64,000 nucleotides of DNA, from assembly GCF_002979755.1 (NCBI RefSeq), contig NZ_PCPP01000005.1, positions 1 to 64,000 on the forward strand, in the 5' to 3' direction. The notes beneath the pieces were generated by a model. The model searched no databases and was not told the DNA's origin. It worked only from the letters and a program-made list of their open reading frames with translations. This DNA comes from Chryseobacterium culicis. GTDB lineage: Bacteria; Bacteroidota; Bacteroidia; Flavobacteriales; Weeksellaceae. Of this stretch, positions 49,934 to 58,212 are shown one piece after another. Within the stretch, counting starts at the first letter, position 1, and every line of letters begins with the position of its first letter. The translations under genes and the position numbers were made by a program.

Positions 49934-50702
49934 CTTTTTGTTACTTATCGTTTACACCAATACTATTGCACAGGTTAACTGTAATGCAGTAGAGGGTGAG
50001 AACTGCAAAAAAGCGTGTGAGTTATACAACTGGGCTTCAGATTTACAAGGATACGCAGAATCGCAGGAAGGCTTTGATAAAGCGATTGAGCTGTGCCCCG
50101 ATTTCTCCCGTTCCTATATGGAAAAAGCCGTTCCATATCTTAAAAACGGAGATTTTGTTACCTGGAAAATTTTAATTGACAAAGCTGTTGCTTTAGATCC
50201 TCAAATGCACCTTGGCTATAGAGGCTGGACCAAGTTTCAGTTTTTAAGAGACTATAAAGGGGCTATTCAGGATTTAGATGCATTAAAAAAATATGAGCCC
50301 GGAGACTTAGGAAGATCTCAAAACGGAGACTATAATCTGGATGTAGTAAGAGCTATGTCCTACAGTGCTTTAGGACAGAAAGAAAAAGCAGCGGGGATTA
50401 TAGAAAGGCTTCTGGCTACCAGAGGTTATGTGAAGGGAATGTTTGATCATTATCAGCTGGGAGTGACCTATTTTGAGCTGGGAAGGTATGACAAAGCCCT
50501 GGAAAATTTTGAAAAACAAAGCAAAGAATACAACTTTGCCGAGAACATATACTTTAAAAGTAAAGTTTCTAAGATCAGAAACAAAGATTATTTGGATTTA
50601 AAAATGTTAGCCCTGCAAACGTATGATGAAGGGAAGACCATGAAAGATGTCTACACTCATCATTTTAACAAAGTCTACAGAAAACAGATAGAAGAACTGT
50701 AG
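49905..50702 (+). CDS. Secreted tetratricopeptide-repeat protein
   Basis: A 265-residue exported protein: signal peptide MEKFQRYYLSFLLLIVYTNTIAQ, an N-terminal Cys-containing segment (CNAVEGENCKKACELYNWA), then TPR-like helical pairs (AESQEGFDKAIELCPDFSRSY, ALGQKEKAAGIIERLL, YFELGRYDKALENFEKQ). It overlaps the end of the lipoprotein gene by 29 nt in another frame, so the two are translationally linked and may work together. Protein-binding role inferred from TPRs only. Confidence 0.78.
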   Translation: MEKFQRYYLSFLLLIVYTNTIAQVNCNAVEGENCKKACELYNWASDLQGYAESQEGFDKAIELCPDFSRSYMEKAVPYLKNGDFVTWKILIDKAVALDPQMHLGYRGWTKFQFLRDYKGAIQDLDALKKYEPGDLGRSQNGDYNLDVVRAMSYSALGQKEKAAGIIERLLATRGYVKGMFDHYQLGVTYFELGRYDKALENFEKQSKEYNFAENIYFKSKVSKIRNKDYLDLKMLALQTYDEGKTMKDVYTHHFNKVYRKQIEEL

Positions 50703-50738
50703 AAGATTAACATTAAATCAATAATCAAAAATTTACTT

Positions 50739-52028
50739 ATGAGCAACGAGCTACAAAACATAAAAAACCGTTTCGGAATTATCGGAAACTTTCCTGCACT
50801 TAACCGGGCCCTGGAAAAATCTATACAGGTGGCACCTACAGATATTTCTGTGCTGGTCATTGGAGAAAGTGGGGTAGGTAAAGAATTTATTCCGAAAATC
50901 ATTCATTCAGAATCAAAAAGAAAACATCAGCCTTATATTGTGGTAAACTGTGGTGCAATTCCGGAAGGAACCATAGATTCTGAATTGTTCGGACACGAAA
51001 AAGGAGCTTTTACAGGAGCTACAGCTACAAGAAAAGGATATTTTGAAGTAGCAGATGGCGGAACTATCTTTTTAGATGAGGTAGGAGAGCTTCCGCTGCA
51101 GACTCAGGTTCGTCTTTTAAGAGTGCTTGAGAGTGGTGAATTTATGAAAGTAGGTTCTTCACAGGTTCAGAAAACGAACGTAAGAATTGTGGCCGCTACC
51201 AACGTTAATATGATGAAAGCCATCCATGACGGAAGGTTCCGTGAGGATTTATATTACCGTTTGAATACCGTTCAGATTGATATGCCGCCTTTGAGAGAAA
51301 GGAAAGGTGATATCCATTTATTATTCAGAAAGTTTGCAATAGATTTTGCAGAAAAATACAGAATGCCGGAGCTTGAATTGGAACCAAGCGCTGTTCATTA
51401 CATTGAAAGTTATTCTTTTCCAGGTAACATCCGTCAGCTAAGAAACTTAGTAGAGCAGATGACCGTTGTGGAAAGGAATAGAAATATAACCGCTGAGAAA
51501 TTGGCCGAGTATATTCCTATGGAAACCCACCTTCCCATGGTAGTAAATACTCAAAGTACTCCAAAGCAGAGCGATTTCGGAAGTGAAAGGGAAATCATGT
51601 ATAAAATTCTATTCGATATGAGGAATGATATTAATGATTTAAAATCCTTAACTTCGGAATTGATCAAAAACAGAGGAACAGCAGATCTTAGTAATCATGA
51701 GAAAAACCTGATCAACAGGATTTATACCCCCGAAAGTCAGCCGCAGGTGAATTCCGGATCATTGTTGTATTTTGAAAATAATAACGATACACCGACCGTT
51801 CAGACTCCTACGATTATTTCGACTCCTGATGACAGCTATGAAGATATTGAAGACATCGAAATTGAAGAAAACAGACCGGAATCACTTTCGCTTCAGAATA
51901 ATGAAAAAGATTTGATTATCAAAGCTTTGGAGAAGCATAAAGGACGCAGAAACAGAGCGGCAGATGAGCTGGGAATCTCACAAAGAACTTTATACAGAAA
52001 AATAAAACAATATAACCTGGAAGATTAA
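50739..52028 (+). CDS. Sigma-54-dependent transcriptional activator lacking a sensor domain
   Basis: A 429-residue bacterial enhancer-binding protein. The AAA+ domain starts almost at once: Walker A GESGVGKE near 43-50, the sigma-54 contact loop KGAFTGATA, Walker B GGTIFLDEVGELPLQ, sensor II region SFPGNIRQLRNLVEQ. A Fis-type HTH closes the protein (RNRAADELGISQRTLYRKIKQYNL). There is no receiver or GAF domain in front, so it is either constitutively active or controlled by partners. In Flavobacteriia a gene like this is usually found between miaB and lptE, as here. Confidence 0.92.
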   Translation: MSNELQNIKNRFGIIGNFPALNRALEKSIQVAPTDISVLVIGESGVGKEFIPKIIHSESKRKHQPYIVVNCGAIPEGTIDSELFGHEKGAFTGATATRKGYFEVADGGTIFLDEVGELPLQTQVRLLRVLESGEFMKVGSSQVQKTNVRIVAATNVNMMKAIHDGRFREDLYYRLNTVQIDMPPLRERKGDIHLLFRKFAIDFAEKYRMPELELEPSAVHYIESYSFPGNIRQLRNLVEQMTVVERNRNITAEKLAEYIPMETHLPMVVNTQSTPKQSDFGSEREIMYKILFDMRNDINDLKSLTSELIKNRGTADLSNHEKNLINRIYTPESQPQVNSGSLLYFENNNDTPTVQTPTIISTPDDSYEDIEDIEIEENRPESLSLQNNEKDLIIKALEKHKGRRNRAADELGISQRTLYRKIKQYNLED

Positions 52029-52041
52029 CACAACATAGATA

Positions 52042-52746
52042 ATGAAAGTAAATTTAACACCCAAGCCGATCAATTTTAAACTCGGAGAATATATTAACAA
52101 AGGTTTCGAACTTTTAAAGAAAGATTTCGGGAATATTTTTGTAGCATTTTTACTATGCTTTATCATGTCGATTATTCCGTTCTGCGGACTGTTGGCAAAG
52201 GGTAATTTATACAAATATCTTCAGAGATTAAATAGAAATCAGCCGGCAAGCCCGGGAGATATCTTTGATTTTAAAGATTTCATGCCTTATTTTATGTTGC
52301 AGTTAATTATTTTTGGTAGTGTTTTATTACTTTACATTCCTTTATTTGCGGTGTTGGGTATATCAGGGGCATTATCAGAGCGTAATGAACCTAACCCAAT
52401 GGTTGCTCTTTTCGTGTTTCCTTATATGTTTTTATTAATTGCAGCGATATATTACTTCGTATTGAAGGGCTTTTATATCATCCCGTTAATCAGTCTTAAA
52501 GGGATTAAAGAAATAAAAGAAGCCTGGAAGATTTCAAAAGTAATGACCAAAGGAAATCTCCTGTCGATTTTTCTTTTCTCAGTGGTAGTGAGTATTTTAG
52601 CTCAGATTGGTATTGTTGCCTGTGGGATAGGAATTTTTCTTACCTTACCATTTTTATACACAGCAAACTATTTTGCTTATGAAGACGCTATTCAACAAAT
52701 TGAGTATGATGAAATTATTGAAATCGGATCTAAAAATGAATTTTAA
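52042..52746 (+). CDS. Multi-pass membrane protein, paralog of the 5858/6656 genes
   Basis: A 234-residue inner-membrane protein with about six hydrophobic segments. The pattern 'GEYINKGFELLKKDFGN' at the N-terminus, 'EIKEAWKISKVMTKGN' in the middle and a final Tyr/Ala-rich end matches the two membrane proteins at 5858 and 6656. Function unknown. It lies 13 nt after the sigma-54 activator and overlaps lptE by 11 nt, so it belongs to that operon. Confidence 0.75.
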   Translation: MKVNLTPKPINFKLGEYINKGFELLKKDFGNIFVAFLLCFIMSIIPFCGLLAKGNLYKYLQRLNRNQPASPGDIFDFKDFMPYFMLQLIIFGSVLLLYIPLFAVLGISGALSERNEPNPMVALFVFPYMFLLIAAIYYFVLKGFYIIPLISLKGIKEIKEAWKISKVMTKGNLLSIFLFSVVVSILAQIGIVACGIGIFLTLPFLYTANYFAYEDAIQQIEYDEIIEIGSKNEF

Positions 52747-53287
52747 CATTAAAAATATCAGCCTGAAACAATCACTGTTAACGGGAATGCTTTTTGCATT
52801 GCTGGGAGTTTTAAATTCATGCTACAGCTTTACAGGATCGTCTCTTACAGACGAAAAGACTGTTCAGATCAATGAATTTCCCAATAATGCACCTCTTGTA
52901 AACCCTGCATTATCGCAACAGTTTTCTACAGCAATACAAAACAGATTCCTTCAGAGAACTACTTTGAAAGGAACAAAAGAGAATCCTGATATTCTTATTG
53001 AGGGAGAGATTACAGACTACTCCATCACGCCTACCACAATCAGTTCCAATACCCAGACAAACCCTTCTGGTGGGGTGATTCAGCAAGCACAGAATAAACT
53101 TACGATTACAGTAAAAGTACATTATGAAAATAAAATTCATCCGGATGCAAGTTTCGACAGAACGTATTCTGATGAAGCTGCTTTCAACAGTGATGTATCA
53201 CTAAGTCAGATCGAAGACCAGCAGGTAAAGCTGGTAACAGATAGAATCATTAATAAGATATTTAACGACATTGTAGCGAATTGGTAA
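52736..53287 (+). CDS. lptE: LPS-assembly lipoprotein LptE family
   Basis: A 183-residue lipoprotein of the Bacteroidota LptE type. The signal ends in LLGVLNSC; the mature part has CYSFTGSSL, PLVNPALSQQFSTAIQNRFLQRT and ILIEGEITDYSITP, ending in a helix with LVTDRIINKIFNDIVANW. LptE supports LptD in LPS export at the outer membrane. A longer in-frame ATG exists inside the previous gene but gives no signal peptide. The start overlaps the preceding stop by 11 nt, and the next gene begins 1 nt after its stop. Confidence 0.88.
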   Translation: MNFNIKNISLKQSLLTGMLFALLGVLNSCYSFTGSSLTDEKTVQINEFPNNAPLVNPALSQQFSTAIQNRFLQRTTLKGTKENPDILIEGEITDYSITPTTISSNTQTNPSGGVIQQAQNKLTITVKVHYENKIHPDASFDRTYSDEAAFNSDVSLSQIEDQQVKLVTDRIINKIFNDIVANW

Positions 53288-53288
53288 G

Positions 53289-55400
53289 ATGAATCCACGA
53301 GTTTTAGAATTAATAAAAAATCCGAAAAATATTCAGTCCGAAGACCTTGGTCTTTTGAAAGAAGAGATTCACACTTTTCCTTATATTCAAAATATCAGGG
53401 CACTTCACCTGTATGGAGTACATCTGTACGAGAAAGAAAACTATCAGAAAGAGCTTTCCACAACAGCGGCATATACTACTGATAAGAAGATTTTGTATCA
53501 GCTGATTAACGGAAAGATCAAACCTGAAGTTGTTAAAGAAAAGAAACCTTCTAAGACAACTGAAAAAGCGGCTCAGTTTATACCAAAGACCCAATCTTTC
53601 CCTATCAGGAGAGAAGAGGAAATCTCTTTGGAAAAACCATCTGAGGAGCAGGAAAATACGTGTGTAATTCCAGCTGCACAAGAAGTTAAACATATCTATG
53701 TAAACGGTGAACGAAACAGAATTTTATTTGAAGGAGAAGAAAACTTTCTGGATGAACAAAATTCTGAAACGATAGATATTGAGTCTACTCTGGAATCAGG
53801 AACTTTGGTAACCCAAAAGACTGAACCTGTAGTGGAGGAGCCTATTCAGCAAGAAGAAAAGCAAACTGAAATAGAGGAAAAAGCAGGAGAAGACTTTACA
53901 CCGGAAACGATCATTGATGAAGATCAGATTTCTTCAGAAAAAGAAGAAGAAAAGGTTGACGAAGAAGAAAATATCAGTTTCCATGAAGTATCTCCTTTAG
54001 CATCAGAGGAAAGTATTGAAGAAGTTACGGAAGAGCCTTTAAATACAAGATCAACTGATATTGAAGCTATATCTGTTTCTGAAGAAGAAATCGCTCAACA
54101 AGAGATACAAACTGAAGTAGAAGATAATGCTGGAGAAAATTTTACGCCAGAAACCATTATCGACGAAGATCAGATTTCTGCTGAAAAAGAAGAGGCAAAT
54201 AGTAATGAAGAAGAGTCATCAATAGAAATATCTGATGCTGAAGTAAGCTTCCATGGAACAGATTCATTTATGCCGGACGTTAAAATTCAGGCCAATAATG
54301 AAGAAACTTTAGAGACCGTTGAGATTTCCCAACCGAATGTAAATAAACATGAGGAGGAAATGAGACGCCTGATTGAAGAGGTTGAGAAAAAAATGAAGGA
54401 GACGAAACCTGTTCTGCAAGAGGAAGTAGAGCCTGAAGTGGTTGAAGATCATGAAATTAGCTTTGCTGATACTCAGAATTTTCATTTCTGGTCAACAAGT
54501 GAGGATAAACCTGAGGAAACAAAAGAAGAATCCTTACCTGAAGAAGTTGTTGAAAGTCAATTGCCTGTAGAAGAAGCTAAGGTTGAAATTACAGAAGAAA
54601 AAGAAGAAGAAACTCCTGGAGTACAGTCTGTATGGAAGCCCATGAGCGTGGAATCCAATATGCCAGATTCTTTAATCAGCAAATCAGAAAAAGGATCAGC
54701 GCCTGAAATCAAAATTCCGGTAGCGGAAGCAGCTCCTGTTGCAGAGCCTGAAGCAATCATTGAAGAACAGCAGCCTTCCGAAACTGTTACAGCAACCGTT
54801 CAGGAAGAAGCTCTTCCAGTATCGGAAATGTCTGAAAATGAAGAGAATCACTCTGTGTTAATTGAATCAACTGAAGAAGAAAAAACGGATACAGAAAATG
54901 GAAAAGAAGATGTTCCTGTGATGAATGTTTCATTCTTTGGAACTGATATTTCTACCCTTAAAGTTGAAGAAAAGCAGAAGGAAAAGAAAGAAGAACCTGT
55001 AGAAAAAACAGAAGAGGTTACTATGAAGAATACGGCTCAGTCGTCAATAGACAGCAATGTCCCAGGTTTTATCAATACTTGGCAGAGCTGGCTTAAGATT
55101 GGCAGAACAGAAGAAAATGAAAAGGAAAAGTTGGAAATTAAAGATAAAGCTATTGAAACCTTTATTGAAAACAATCCTAGAATCAGTCAGTTAAAAGAAG
55201 AAAGTACCTATGTTGTAAAAGAAAAGAATGACGATATCTCGCATTTGATGACAGAGACATTGGCCAATCTTTATTTTGAACAGAAACTCTATACAAAAGC
55301 AATAAAAGCGTTTGAAATATTAATCAAAAAGAGTCCTGAGAAAAAGGAATATTTTGAATCCAAGATTAAGGATATTAAGGACTTCAGAAGTAAAAATTAA
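53289..55400 (+). CDS. Large acidic repeat protein with C-terminal TPR
   Basis: A 703-residue protein with a structured N-terminus (about 1-80, PRVLELIKNPKNIQSEDLGL), a long Glu-rich and probably disordered middle, and a C-terminal TPR-like end (LTETLANLYFEQKLYTKAIKAFEILIKK). The middle holds a near-duplicated block: AGEDFTPETIIDEDQISSEK starting at about residue 199 and AGENFTPETIIDEDQISAEK at about 281. Three or more copies of an SF-x-G/A-T/D-D motif also occur (VSFHGTDSF, ISFADTQNF, VSFFGTDIS). No signal peptide or membrane segment. It is coupled to lptE (1 nt) and closed by a terminator. Role unknown; a scaffold is a guess. Confidence 0.82.
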   Translation: MNPRVLELIKNPKNIQSEDLGLLKEEIHTFPYIQNIRALHLYGVHLYEKENYQKELSTTAAYTTDKKILYQLINGKIKPEVVKEKKPSKTTEKAAQFIPKTQSFPIRREEEISLEKPSEEQENTCVIPAAQEVKHIYVNGERNRILFEGEENFLDEQNSETIDIESTLESGTLVTQKTEPVVEEPIQQEEKQTEIEEKAGEDFTPETIIDEDQISSEKEEEKVDEEENISFHEVSPLASEESIEEVTEEPLNTRSTDIEAISVSEEEIAQQEIQTEVEDNAGENFTPETIIDEDQISAEKEEANSNEEESSIEISDAEVSFHGTDSFMPDVKIQANNEETLETVEISQPNVNKHEEEMRRLIEEVEKKMKETKPVLQEEVEPEVVEDHEISFADTQNFHFWSTSEDKPEETKEESLPEEVVESQLPVEEAKVEITEEKEEETPGVQSVWKPMSVESNMPDSLISKSEKGSAPEIKIPVAEAAPVAEPEAIIEEQQPSETVTATVQEEALPVSEMSENEENHSVLIESTEEEKTDTENGKEDVPVMNVSFFGTDISTLKVEEKQKEKKEEPVEKTEEVTMKNTAQSSIDSNVPGFINTWQSWLKIGRTEENEKEKLEIKDKAIETFIENNPRISQLKEESTYVVKEKNDDISHLMTETLANLYFEQKLYTKAIKAFEILIKKSPEKKEYFESKIKDIKDFRSKN

Positions 55401-55409
55401 AAAAGAATA

Positions 55410-55438
55410 AGGTACTGATTAGAACAGTACCTTTTTTT
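55410..55438. terminator. Bidirectional intrinsic terminator
   Basis: Perfect 8-bp stem (55410-55417 with 55425-55432), T run to 55438, between the convergent acidic-repeat and DUF4126 genes. Confidence 0.8.
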
Positions 55439-55444
55439 ATTTTA

Positions 55445-56050
55445 TCATTTCTGAGGATTGTTTTTACTGCTTCTTAATTTTTTCCAGGCTTTTCGTCCGA
55501 ACACAATAACAACAATTAAGGTAATTATTGCAAAAATAGCGGCCAGTACTGGAGCTGCCATCGCGAGAATAGACATTATGCCTGCTCCTGCCGTCTCTGT
55601 TGTTCCTACCATAGAATTTCCCAGACCTCCTGTTGTTGCAGTAGAAGCGGCCCTTATTCCTGCAAATCCGGAACTGATTGTTGCTGCGGTGCCTCCACCT
55701 GCAATTAATGCCAGCGCCCATTGCGGAAAAGTTCCAAGTTCAGCAAACTGGCTGGCAAATAAAATGGAACCTGCAACCGTTGCCATAGGAATAGAGACCG
55801 TGTCCAGTAAATGATCAATAAAAGGGATATAATAAGCCAGAATCTCAATAATAGTGGCTATTCCTGTTGTAATAAGTGTAGGCAGACCTGCAAGCCATTC
55901 AAAATGCTCATTCATAGGAATCCAATTGAAATAAGAGGCAAGACTTACGATAAACATGGGAAGAAATACCCGGAAGCCTGTAGCAGCCGCCAATCCAATG
56001 CCGATAAACGCACTGATTATATAAGAAAAATAGGGAATATTGTCTAACAT
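55445..56050 (-). CDS. DUF4126 family membrane protein
   Basis: A 201-residue polytopic membrane protein. The N-terminal SAFIGIGLAAATGFRVFLPMF is the family signature; Gly/Ala-rich helices with internal similarity follow, including SGFAGIRAASTATTGGLGNSM, and the C-terminus is basic (FGRKAWKKLRSSKNNPQK). Function unknown. Single gene, followed upstream by a repeat-rich intergenic stretch. Confidence 0.85.
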   Translation of the reverse strand: MLDNIPYFSYIISAFIGIGLAAATGFRVFLPMFIVSLASYFNWIPMNEHFEWLAGLPTLITTGIATIIEILAYYIPFIDHLLDTVSIPMATVAGSILFASQFAELGTFPQWALALIAGGGTAATISSGFAGIRAASTATTGGLGNSMVGTTETAGAGIMSILAMAAPVLAAIFAIITLIVVIVFGRKAWKKLRSSKNNPQK

Positions 56051-56193
56051 ATTAATTTTCAGATTTATTGTTTTCTCTAAAAATACAAAAACTATCTGAA
56101 ATTAAGAGTACGGTTGATTTTTGAGTCCCGGGATACGAGTTTCGAGCTTCGCTATTTGTGATTTACTGTAGAATAAAAAAAGTACCGATGTAA

Positions 56194-56284
56194 TAATCAG
56201 CGTAAATCTGTGTGATCCGTGGGAAAATAAAAAATCTGCATGGTTAGCATAATCCGCGAGATAAAATACATCACAGATCTTTTA
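56194..56284. repeat. Inverted-repeat element (CACAGATTTCGCAGAT family), copy 2
   Basis: It has the words AAATCTGTGTGATCCGTGGG and, in inverse, ATCTGTGATG with CGCGGAT, as in the element at 36564-36660. It lies directly downstream of rnpA. Confidence 0.5.
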
Positions 56285-56297
56285 TTCTAAAGGAAAA

Positions 56298-56669
56298 TTA
56301 CTTTTTCTGTGCTTCACAAAGCTTTATAAACTGAGCCTCTACATCCTGAAATTTCGGAGGCATCTCAGCAGAAACCCAGAACAGCATCGCCACAGTTTTT
56401 TCTCCAAACGCTTGTTTAAACAAATCTTTGTTCAGACGATAGCATTCTCTCAGTAATCTTTTGATACGGTTTCTGTGCACTGCTCTTTTAAAATATCTTT
56501 TAGAAACAGAAACTCCAAATTTTGCTTCTTCTACAGGAAGATTGGGTTTGTCTTTCAGAATAATGATTCTCAGATTTCCACTCGTTCTCCATTTGCCTTT
56601 TTCAAAAAGCAAACTGATCTCTGTGTTTTTTTTGAGCTTTTCCGCTCTGGGATATTGGAAATTTGTCAT
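56298..56669 (-). CDS. rnpA: Ribonuclease P protein component
   Basis: A 123-residue basic protein that assists the RNase P RNA in tRNA 5' maturation. The N-terminal AEKLKKNTEISLLFEKGKW leads to the strand with FGVSVSKRYFKRA, then the RNR motif HRNRIKRLLRE. It is not next to rpmH, the usual partner; short repeats lie on both sides instead, and tcdA is upstream on the same strand. Length and start agree with the family. Confidence 0.93.
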   Translation of the reverse strand: MTNFQYPRAEKLKKNTEISLLFEKGKWRTSGNLRIIILKDKPNLPVEEAKFGVSVSKRYFKRAVHRNRIKRLLRECYRLNKDLFKQAFGEKTVAMLFWVSAEMPPKFQDVEAQFIKLCEAQKK

Positions 56670-56702
56670 TTACGGAGTGTAAATAGGGGTTTTTATTTTT
56701 TC

Positions 56703-56763
56703 TCCCATCTATTTCACGAATTTATATACGAAATCGTTTTGTAAATCCGTGAAATAGGCTGGG
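56703..56763. repeat. Inverted repeat (TATTTCACG arms) upstream of rnpA
   Basis: Arms 56703-56723 and 56742-56763 share TATTTCACGAATTTA with one change, plus CCCA/TGGG ends. It lies in the 100-bp gap between rnpA and tcdA. Confidence 0.5.
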
Positions 56764-56770
56764 GAATATT

Positions 56771-57496
56771 TTAATCCTGGTTTAATAAATGATTAATCAC
56801 TTCTGAAGCGGTATACAACCCGAAAATGGCAGGCATATAGCTTATTGTTCCGTAAAAAGATCTTTTATAATTAGTTCCATCAGTCATTTTCAAACTTTCT
56901 TCATCCTGAATATCATTGGCAAAAACACAACGAACTCCTTTGTCAATTTTTGCTTTTTTCAGCCTTTTTCTTACCTGTCTTGCAAGGTGGCAATGTTCAG
57001 TTTTGCTAATATCTCTTACCAATACTTTGCTTGGATCGGTTTTTCCGCCGGCTCCCATTGAACTTACAATTTTTATCCTTCTTCTTTTGGCAGCGATAAT
57101 CAGGGAAAGCTTTGGCGTAACACTGTCGATGCAGTCCAGAACATAATCAAATTTTGCAGAATCCAAAACTTCATCCATTCTTTCCGGATTCAGAAATTCA
57201 TTGATTTTCGTTAAATTCAGCTGTGGATTGATGTCAAGAAGTCTTTCAGCAACCACCTCTACCTTATGTTTTCCGACCGTAGAATGCAAAGCAGGAAGCT
57301 GTCTGTTGATATTGGTGATATCTACTGTATCGCCATCCACAATCGTCATATTTCCCACTCCGGCTCTTGCAAGAAATTCCGCGGCAAAAGAACCTACTCC
57401 GCCCAGGCCTACTACAAGCACATTGGCTTTTATGAGCTTTTCTAATCCATCTTCTTTTATCAAAAGTTCAGTTCTTTCCAGCCAGTATTTATCCAT
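56771..57496 (-). CDS. tcdA: tRNA threonylcarbamoyladenosine dehydratase
   Basis: A 241-residue E1-like (ThiF family) enzyme that cyclises t6A37 to ct6A37 using ATP. The nucleotide-binding GLGGVGSFAAEFLARAGVGN and VDGDTVDITNINRQ motifs match the TcdA/CsdL group, as does the length. No ubiquitin-like partner gene is adjacent, as expected of TcdA. It overlaps the TatD-family gene upstream by 8 nt, and both are likely co-translated. Confidence 0.93.
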   Translation of the reverse strand: MDKYWLERTELLIKEDGLEKLIKANVLVVGLGGVGSFAAEFLARAGVGNMTIVDGDTVDITNINRQLPALHSTVGKHKVEVVAERLLDINPQLNLTKINEFLNPERMDEVLDSAKFDYVLDCIDSVTPKLSLIIAAKRRRIKIVSSMGAGGKTDPSKVLVRDISKTEHCHLARQVRKRLKKAKIDKGVRCVFANDIQDEESLKMTDGTNYKRSFYGTISYMPAIFGLYTASEVINHLLNQD

Positions 57497-58115
57497 TTTT
57501 TATTCTGTGTAAATTTTCTAAAATTTGTTCATTGAGTTGTTCCAAAGAAACTTCTTTTATTTCCGAAACTTTAACGTACAATTCTTCGATGTTAAAATTT
57601 TCATTGTCAGTCTCTAAAAAGATTTTGTCTAATGGAGTGTTTTTCAAAATATCCTGCAAAGATAAATTATACAAAACAGCTTTTCCAAAACTCAGGTAAA
57701 AATTATTGGCAAGAAGATCTTCAGCAATTTGATGTTTTTTATTAAAACCATGAATGATCATAGGCTGTTGCGCCTTCTTTTTAAATGAAATAACCTCATA
57801 AAATTTTCTTACACAATGAATAATCAGAGGTTTTTTTACTTCATTAGCAATCTTAATCTGCATTAAAAAGACTTCTTCCTGAATTTTATGATCAACAGAA
57901 ACTAAAGAATCCAAGCCGCATTCACCAATGGCAAAACAGTTCTGAAATATCATATTTTTCATCCACAAAAACTGCTGTTCTATATTATTTACATCAATAT
58001 CCTGAGGATGAATTCCGATAGAATAAGGGGAATCAGGCGGAATTTGCTCAATGTTCAGATTGTAAATTCCGTTTCTGATGTTTTTTTTATGATGGTGAAA
58101 ATCAAAAAAGTCCAT
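57489..58115 (-). CDS. TatD family metal-dependent hydrolase, short form
   Basis: A 208-residue TIM-barrel hydrolase, about 50 residues shorter than typical TatD (near 260). Metal ligands are visible: DFHHH at the N-terminus (H-x-H), SIGIHPQD, GECGLD, PLIIHCVRKF and a late ETDNE (Asp). Likely a nuclease or phosphoesterase. The start is the ATG at 58115; an in-frame TTG two codons earlier is disregarded. Short TatD-like proteins of this kind occur in Bacteroidota. Confidence 0.85.
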   Translation of the reverse strand: MDFFDFHHHKKNIRNGIYNLNIEQIPPDSPYSIGIHPQDIDVNNIEQQFLWMKNMIFQNCFAIGECGLDSLVSVDHKIQEEVFLMQIKIANEVKKPLIIHCVRKFYEVISFKKKAQQPMIIHGFNKKHQIAEDLLANNFYLSFGKAVLYNLSLQDILKNTPLDKIFLETDNENFNIEELYVKVSEIKEVSLEQLNEQILENLHRIKNG

Positions 58116-58155
58116 ATTCAAAAGTAAGGATTTTTCAGAATTAATTTAAAATTAT

Positions 58156-58169
58156 TAAACGTACGTTTA
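58156..58169. promoter_or_regulatory. Palindromic operator candidate of the TetR gene
   Basis: TAAACGTACGTTTA is a perfect 14-bp palindrome 43 nt before the TetR ATG and 40 nt from the TatD start, in the divergent control region. Size and symmetry are typical of TetR-family sites. Confidence 0.6.
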
Positions 58170-58212
58170 TAAATGTGTTAAAAATTTCTTAACTTTACTC
58201 AAAGTACACTTC

